The notes beneath the pieces are model-generated. The model saw only the letters and a program-made list of their open reading frames with translations, did not search any database and was not told the origin of the DNA. This document shows, piece by piece, positions 35,016 through 38,938 of a stretch of DNA of 38,938 nt. The DNA is taken from contig CALZXH010000015.1 in the NCBI GenBank assembly GCA_945830055.1, positions 1 to 38,938 of the forward strand. The letters are read 5' to 3'. A program made the translations under genes and the position numbers. Within the stretch, counting starts at the first letter, position 1; every line of letters begins with the position of its first letter. The stretch is from an uncultured Prevotella sp. Its GTDB lineage: Bacteria > Bacteroidota > Bacteroidia > Bacteroidales > Bacteroidaceae.

Positions 35016-38000
35016 ATGAGGAAAGTCTTTACAAAAATCAATGTGGCTAAGTTCGCCATGGTTGCTTTGCTGCTCGCTGGTGGCAGTTACGCAATCAACG
35101 CGTCCGGATTTAGCGCAAATGCGGCTCCTGCAGCAGCCGCTGAAGAAGTGCTGGAGGTTACATCTGTAACTCCTGATCCCTCTCTTTCCATGGGGACCCC
35201 TTTGGATATGCTTAAAAGAGATTACCGTTACTTTCAATTCTGACATCATTTCTATCTCAAGTGATGCACAGGTGGTTGTTACCAAAGACGGTGACAAGGT
35301 TGCTGATGCCAGCCTCCGTTCCTATGGCAAGAATCTGACAATCGTATTCAATGCCGGTCTGAAGGAGTATGGCCAATACAAGGTGGTTATCCCTGAGAAT
35401 TGTGTGACTACCGCTCTTGGCAAAAACGCAGAACTCCCTCTTATGTTTAATGTGGGAGAATTTGCGGTTGCCCAAATCACTCCTTCTGTTGAGGAAGTGG
35501 CAAAGAGCCTGAGCGAGGTTACCGTATTTATGACTGCTCCTGTAGGCGGTTTCCTGGATGGTGCCAAACTGAATGTGAAGAGGGATGGCGACGTGGTTGC
35601 TACCGCTACTCTTGACTGGGCTACCGAGCCTTATGGCAACGATGTTCGCGTTACCTTCGACACCACCCTTGAAGAGTATGGCAAATATACCATCGAGTTC
35701 CCCGCAGGTGTCATCTTCGACAAGTACTACAACGATGTAGATCCTATCATGTCTGGCGCACGTGGCAACGAGGCATTCGAACTGACCTACAAGGTAGGCC
35801 TCTTCGAGGTGGCTACTATCGCTCCTTCTGCTGATGAGACTGCAGAGAGCCTGAGCGAGGTTACTGTATTCATGACTGCTCCTGTAGGCGGATTCCTGGA
35901 CGGTGCCAAACTGAACGTTTACAAGGATGGTGATACCGAGGAGGCTTATACCACCGCTACTCTTGACTGGGCTACCGAGCCTTATGGCAACGATGTTCGC
36001 GTTACCTTCGACACCACCCTCGAGGAGTATGGCAAATATACTATCGAGTTCCCCGCCGGTGTAATCTTCGACAAGTACTACACAGATGTTGATCCTATCT
36101 TCTCTGGCGCACGTGGCAACGAGGCATTCGAGTTGACCTACAAGGTGGGTACTTTTGCTCCTGTTTCTGTTCTTCCTGCAACAGACGAGGCACTTGAGTC
36201 TCTCAAGGAGGTTACCGTATTCATGAGCGACCGTGTAGGTGGCGTATTGGATGGTGCTAAACTGAATGTTTACAAGGACGGTGATACCGAGGAGGCTTAC
36301 ACTACCGCTACCATCGATATCCTGAACACCAACGCCAACGAGGCTACCATCACACTCGCTGACGAGATTACCGAGTATGGCAGATATACCATCGTGATTC
36401 CCGAGGGTATCATCTTCGACAAGTACTACAACGGTGAGGATGCTGCCATGACCGGTGCTACTGGCAACGAGGCATTCGAGTTGACCTACAAGGTGGGTAC
36501 TTTTGCTCCTGTTTCTGTTCTTCCTGCAACAGACGAGGCACTTGAGTCTCTCAAGGAGGTTACCGTATTCATGAGCGACCGTGTAGGTGGCGTATTGGAT
36601 GGTGCTAAACTGAATGTTTACAAGGACGGTGATACCGAGGAGGCTTACACTACCGCTACCATCGATATCCTGAACACCAACGCCAACGAGGCTACCATCA
36701 CACTCGCTGACGAGATTACCGAGTATGGCAGATATACCATCGTGATTCCCGAGGGTATCATCTTCGACAAGTACTACAACGGTGAGGATGCTGCCATGAC
36801 CGGTGCTACTGGCAACGAGGCATTCGAGTTGACCTACAAGGTGGGTACTTTTGCTCCTGTTTCTGTTCTTCCTGCAACAGACGAGGCACTTGAGTCTCTC
36901 AAGGAGGTTACCGTATTCATGAGCGACCGTGTAGGTGGCGTATTGGATGGTGCTAAACTGAATGTTTACAAGGACGGTGATACCGAGGAGGCTTACACTA
37001 CCGCTACCATCGATATCCTGAACACCAACGCCAACGAGGCTACCATCACACTCGCTGACGAGATTACCGAGTATGGCAGATATACCATCGTGATTCCCGA
37101 GGGTATCATCTTCGACAAGTACTACAACGGTGAGGATGCTGCCATGACCGGTGCTACTGGCAACGAGGCATTCGAGTTGACCTACAAGGTGGGTACTTTT
37201 GCTCCTGTTTCTGTTCTTCCTGCAACAGACGAGGCACTTGAGTCTCTCAAGGAGGTTACCGTATTCATGAGCGACCGTGTAGGTGGCGTATTGGATGGTG
37301 CTAAACTGAATGTTTACAAGGACGGTGATACCGAGGAGGCTTACACTACCGCTACCATCGATATCCTGAACACCAACGCCAACGAGGCTACCATCACACT
37401 CGCTGACGAGATTACCGAGTATGGCAGATATACCATCGTGATTCCCGAGGGTATCATCTTCGACAAGTACTACAACGGTGAGGATGCTGCCATGACCGGT
37501 GCTACTGGCAACGAGGCATTCGAGTTGACCTATAATGTCGGTTCTTTCGAGGTAACAACTGTTTCTCCTTCTATCGAGGAAGTGGCAACGAGTCTGAAAG
37601 AGGTTACCGTATTCATGAGCGACCGTGTAGGTGGCTTCCTGGATGGCGCCAAACTGAATGTGAAGAGGGATGGCGACGTGGTTGCTACCGCTACTCTTGA
37701 CTGGGCTACCGAGCCTTATGGCAACGATGTTCGCGTTACCTTCGACACCACCCTTGAAGAGTATGGCAAATATACCATCGAGTTCCCCGCAGGTGTCATC
37801 TTCGACAAGTACTACAACGATGTAGATCCTATCATGTCTGGCGCCCGTAGCAACGATGCATTCGAGTTGACCTACAAAGTGGGTCTCTTCGAGGTGGCTG
37901 CTGTAACTCCTGAGAATGGCTCTTCTGTAAACAGCCTGAAAGACGTGACCGTATTTATGACCGCTCCTGTAGGCGGCTTCCTGGATGGTGCCGAACTGTC

Positions 38001-38361
38001 TGTAACCAAGGATGGAGCAGAGGTTGCTACCGCTACTCTTGACTGGGCTACCGAGCCTTACGGAAATGATGTGGTTGTTCTCCTCAGTGAGACCCTTACA
38101 GAGAGTGGTGTTTACACCATCGAGATTCCCGCAGGTGTCATCTTCGACAAGTACTACACAGATGTTGATCCTCTCTTCTCTGGCGCACGTACAAACGATA
38201 CTATCGTTCTGACCTTCACGGTAGATACTTCTACAGGTATCAGCAATGTGACTGTGAAAGCTAAGAATTCAGAGGCTGTTTATACCCTCGGTGGTATGAA
38301 GGTTGGCCGTCTGGTTAAGGGTATCAATATTGTCAACGGCAAGAAGGTACTTGTAAAGTAA
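35016..38361 (+). CDS. Secreted protein of about nine Ig-like repeats with sorting-type tail, interrupted by a +1 frameshift
   Basis: The first reading frame (35016-35243) encodes a signal peptide (hydrophobic to about residue 27, ending near ASG) and the start of repeat 1. The rest (to 38361) is in the next frame. Removing one A from the run 35214-35217 joins them as MLKEITVTFNSDI, which matches the SLxEVTVFM motif of later repeats, so the gene is one unit with an indel. Repeats are 114-117 residues and beta-rich, with conserved EVTVFM, GAKLNV, YTIEFPAGVIFDKYY and NEAFELTYKVG. The last about 40 residues (AVYTLGGMKVGRLVKGINIV to the end KKVLVK) resemble C-terminal sorting tails of Bacteroidota secreted proteins. 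Likely surface-exposed or released; ligand unknown. As sequenced, only the first 75 residues would be made unless frameshifting occurs. Confidence 0.8.
35214..35217 (+). other. Frameshift site in A4 run
   Basis: CTT AAA AGA in the signal-peptide frame must become CTT AAA (A) GAG to continue into the repeat frame. The out-of-frame reading ends at a stop at 35241-35243, 24 bp later. The run is short, so the cause may be a sequencing error, a true mutation, or translational slippage on AAAA. Confidence 0.7.
36114..37532 (+). repeat. Perfect 348-bp tandem repeat, four copies
   Basis: The sequence is exactly periodic at 348 bp over 1419 bp (4.08 units). Copies begin at 36151, 36499, 36847 and 37195 in the phase ACTTTTGCTCCTG. 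I found no base difference between copies. Each unit is 116 codons, so gain or loss of units keeps the reading frame. Identity at silent positions indicates recent amplification or continuing homogenisation. Confidence 0.95.
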
Positions 38362-38393
38362 TCTGTTACTGATAATAGTATCACAATAAAAAG

Positions 38394-38426
38394 ATCCTGT
38401 CAGAGTTTTCTGGCAGGATTTTTTTC
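38394..38426 (+). terminator. Rho-independent terminator of the repeat-protein gene
   Basis: ATCCTGTCAG (38394-38403) pairs with CTGGCAGGAT (38410-38419; one G-U pair) around a 6-nt loop, followed by a run of eight T residues. It lies 32 bp after the stop codon. Confidence 0.92.
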
Positions 38427-38709
38427 TGCTAATAACCAAATGGATGTTTGACTTGTGAACTCGAATATGAGGCAGAACAGGTCTGATGCGATGCGCATTT
38501 CAAGGACAGAATAGTCATGAGCTGTTCGATACAAGATGAATAATCTTTGTTTGTGTAATTTTTACGCTAAAATGTTTTGGTGTTCAAAATAAACACATTA
38601 CCTTTGAACTGCGTTCTTCCTCCTCCTTGCAAGGCATAGCCAAAGCGAGCTTTGTCTCTGCTCTTGCTTCGAGCTTCGGTTGTGGCGTAAATATAACACA
38701 AGTGATATT
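38427..38709. other. Intergenic region before the Nudix gene
   Basis: No gene is supported here. It holds the Nudix gene promoter (38577-38606) and a leader of about 95 nt containing a short CAAAG-CGAG-CTTTG hairpin (38641-38654). Nothing else is recognised. Confidence 0.5.
38577..38606 (+). promoter_or_regulatory. Promoter of the Nudix-family gene
   Basis: TTG (38577-38579, within TTTTG), 19-bp spacer, TACCTTTG (38599-38606), an exact Bacteroidota match. Start expected near 38613. Confidence 0.7.
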
Positions 38710-38938
38710 ATGGACAAGACAAACGAGACTGTTGAAGAGTTGAAGTACTGCTATAAGTACCCTCATCCGAGTGTTACGACTGACTGTGTCATCTTTAGTT
38801 TTGATGGTACTAAGTTGAGGGTGCTGTTGGTGCAGCGAGGAATTGAACCCTACAAGGGGCGGTGGGCTTTCCCTGGCGGTTTCATGAAGATGGACGAGAG
38901 TGCCGAGGAGGGTGCGCTGCGTGAATTGCAGGAAGAGA
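38710..38938 (+). CDS. Nudix-domain protein, possibly NrtR/AraR-type regulator (cut by right edge)
   Basis: The first 76 residues are visible. After a charged start, VTTDCVIFSF begins the Nudix fold, LLVQRGIEPYKGRWAFPGGF leads into the Nudix box, and GGFMKMDESAEEGALRELQE supplies the glycine, glutamate and REL-E residues of GX5EX7REUXEE. Nudix enzymes hydrolyse nucleotide-diphosphate compounds such as ADP-ribose. In Bacteroidota, proteins starting this way often carry a C-terminal winged helix and act as NrtR-family repressors, including the arabinose regulator AraR. The C-terminus is outside the window, so enzyme or regulator cannot be decided. Confidence 0.85.
   Translation, partial: MDKTNETVEELKYCYKYPHPSVTTDCVIFSFDGTKLRVLLVQRGIEPYKGRWAFPGGFMKMDESAEEGALRELQEE

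Overview
The window looks like a chromosomal segment from a Bacteroidota species, most likely Prevotellaceae or a related member of the Bacteroidales. Three things support this. Many intergenic regions carry the Bacteroidota promoter pattern (TTG, 19-21 bp, TAnnTTTG) rather than an Escherichia-type one. The gene complement is typical of the group: RhaT with rhaB-rhaA-rhaT order, DUF4369/TlpA-type thioredoxin, Nif3 plus zinc-ribbon protein, HsdR-N-like protein beside holA. A secreted repeat protein ends in a segment resembling type IX secretion sorting tails. No rRNA, tRNA, CRISPR array, insertion sequence or prophage was seen.

Layout. 295-591 is a lone MNT-type nucleotidyltransferase. 754-4627 (minus) is a rhamnose operon rhaB-rhaA-rhaT closed by a clear terminator. 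5033-6376 (plus) is an NhaD-type sodium/proton antiporter with a structured leader. 6511-13049 (minus) holds two tandem paralogous sensor kinases with periplasmic solute-binding-type domains, followed by an AraC-type, probably rhamnose-responsive, regulator. 13214-15420 (minus) is a response regulator/histidine kinase pair. 15506-17900 (minus) is metY-cysK, separated by an array of short hairpin repeats. 18148-19248 (plus) is an exported thioredoxin-like protein, divergent from metY around a perfect inverted repeat. 19341-22969 (plus) is nif3, zinc-ribbon and helix-hairpin-helix genes. 23202-24789 is an HsdR-N-like protein divergent from holA. 24806-25741 (minus) is a FabK/nitronate monooxygenase-type flavoprotein.

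25901-30645 (plus) is a compact operon: split transketolase (N and C subunits), a glycerol-kinase-like FGGY kinase whose glycerol pocket is altered at two positions, and an L-fucose-isomerase-family protein. This architecture fits isomerase, then kinase, then transketolase breakdown of an unusual sugar. D-apiose is the leading candidate, which would fit pectin (rhamnogalacturonan) use alongside the rhamnose genes. The substrate is inferred, not shown.

30778-34513 (minus) is an envelope-polysaccharide block: an initiating sugar-phosphate transferase, an outer-membrane protein made of two duplicated halves, and an ABC-2 permease without an ATPase beside it. 35016-38361 (plus) is a secreted protein of about nine Ig-like repeats; four are perfect 348-bp DNA copies, and a one-base frameshift separates the signal peptide from the rest. 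The window ends inside a Nudix-family gene (38710 onward) that may encode an NrtR/AraR-type regulator.
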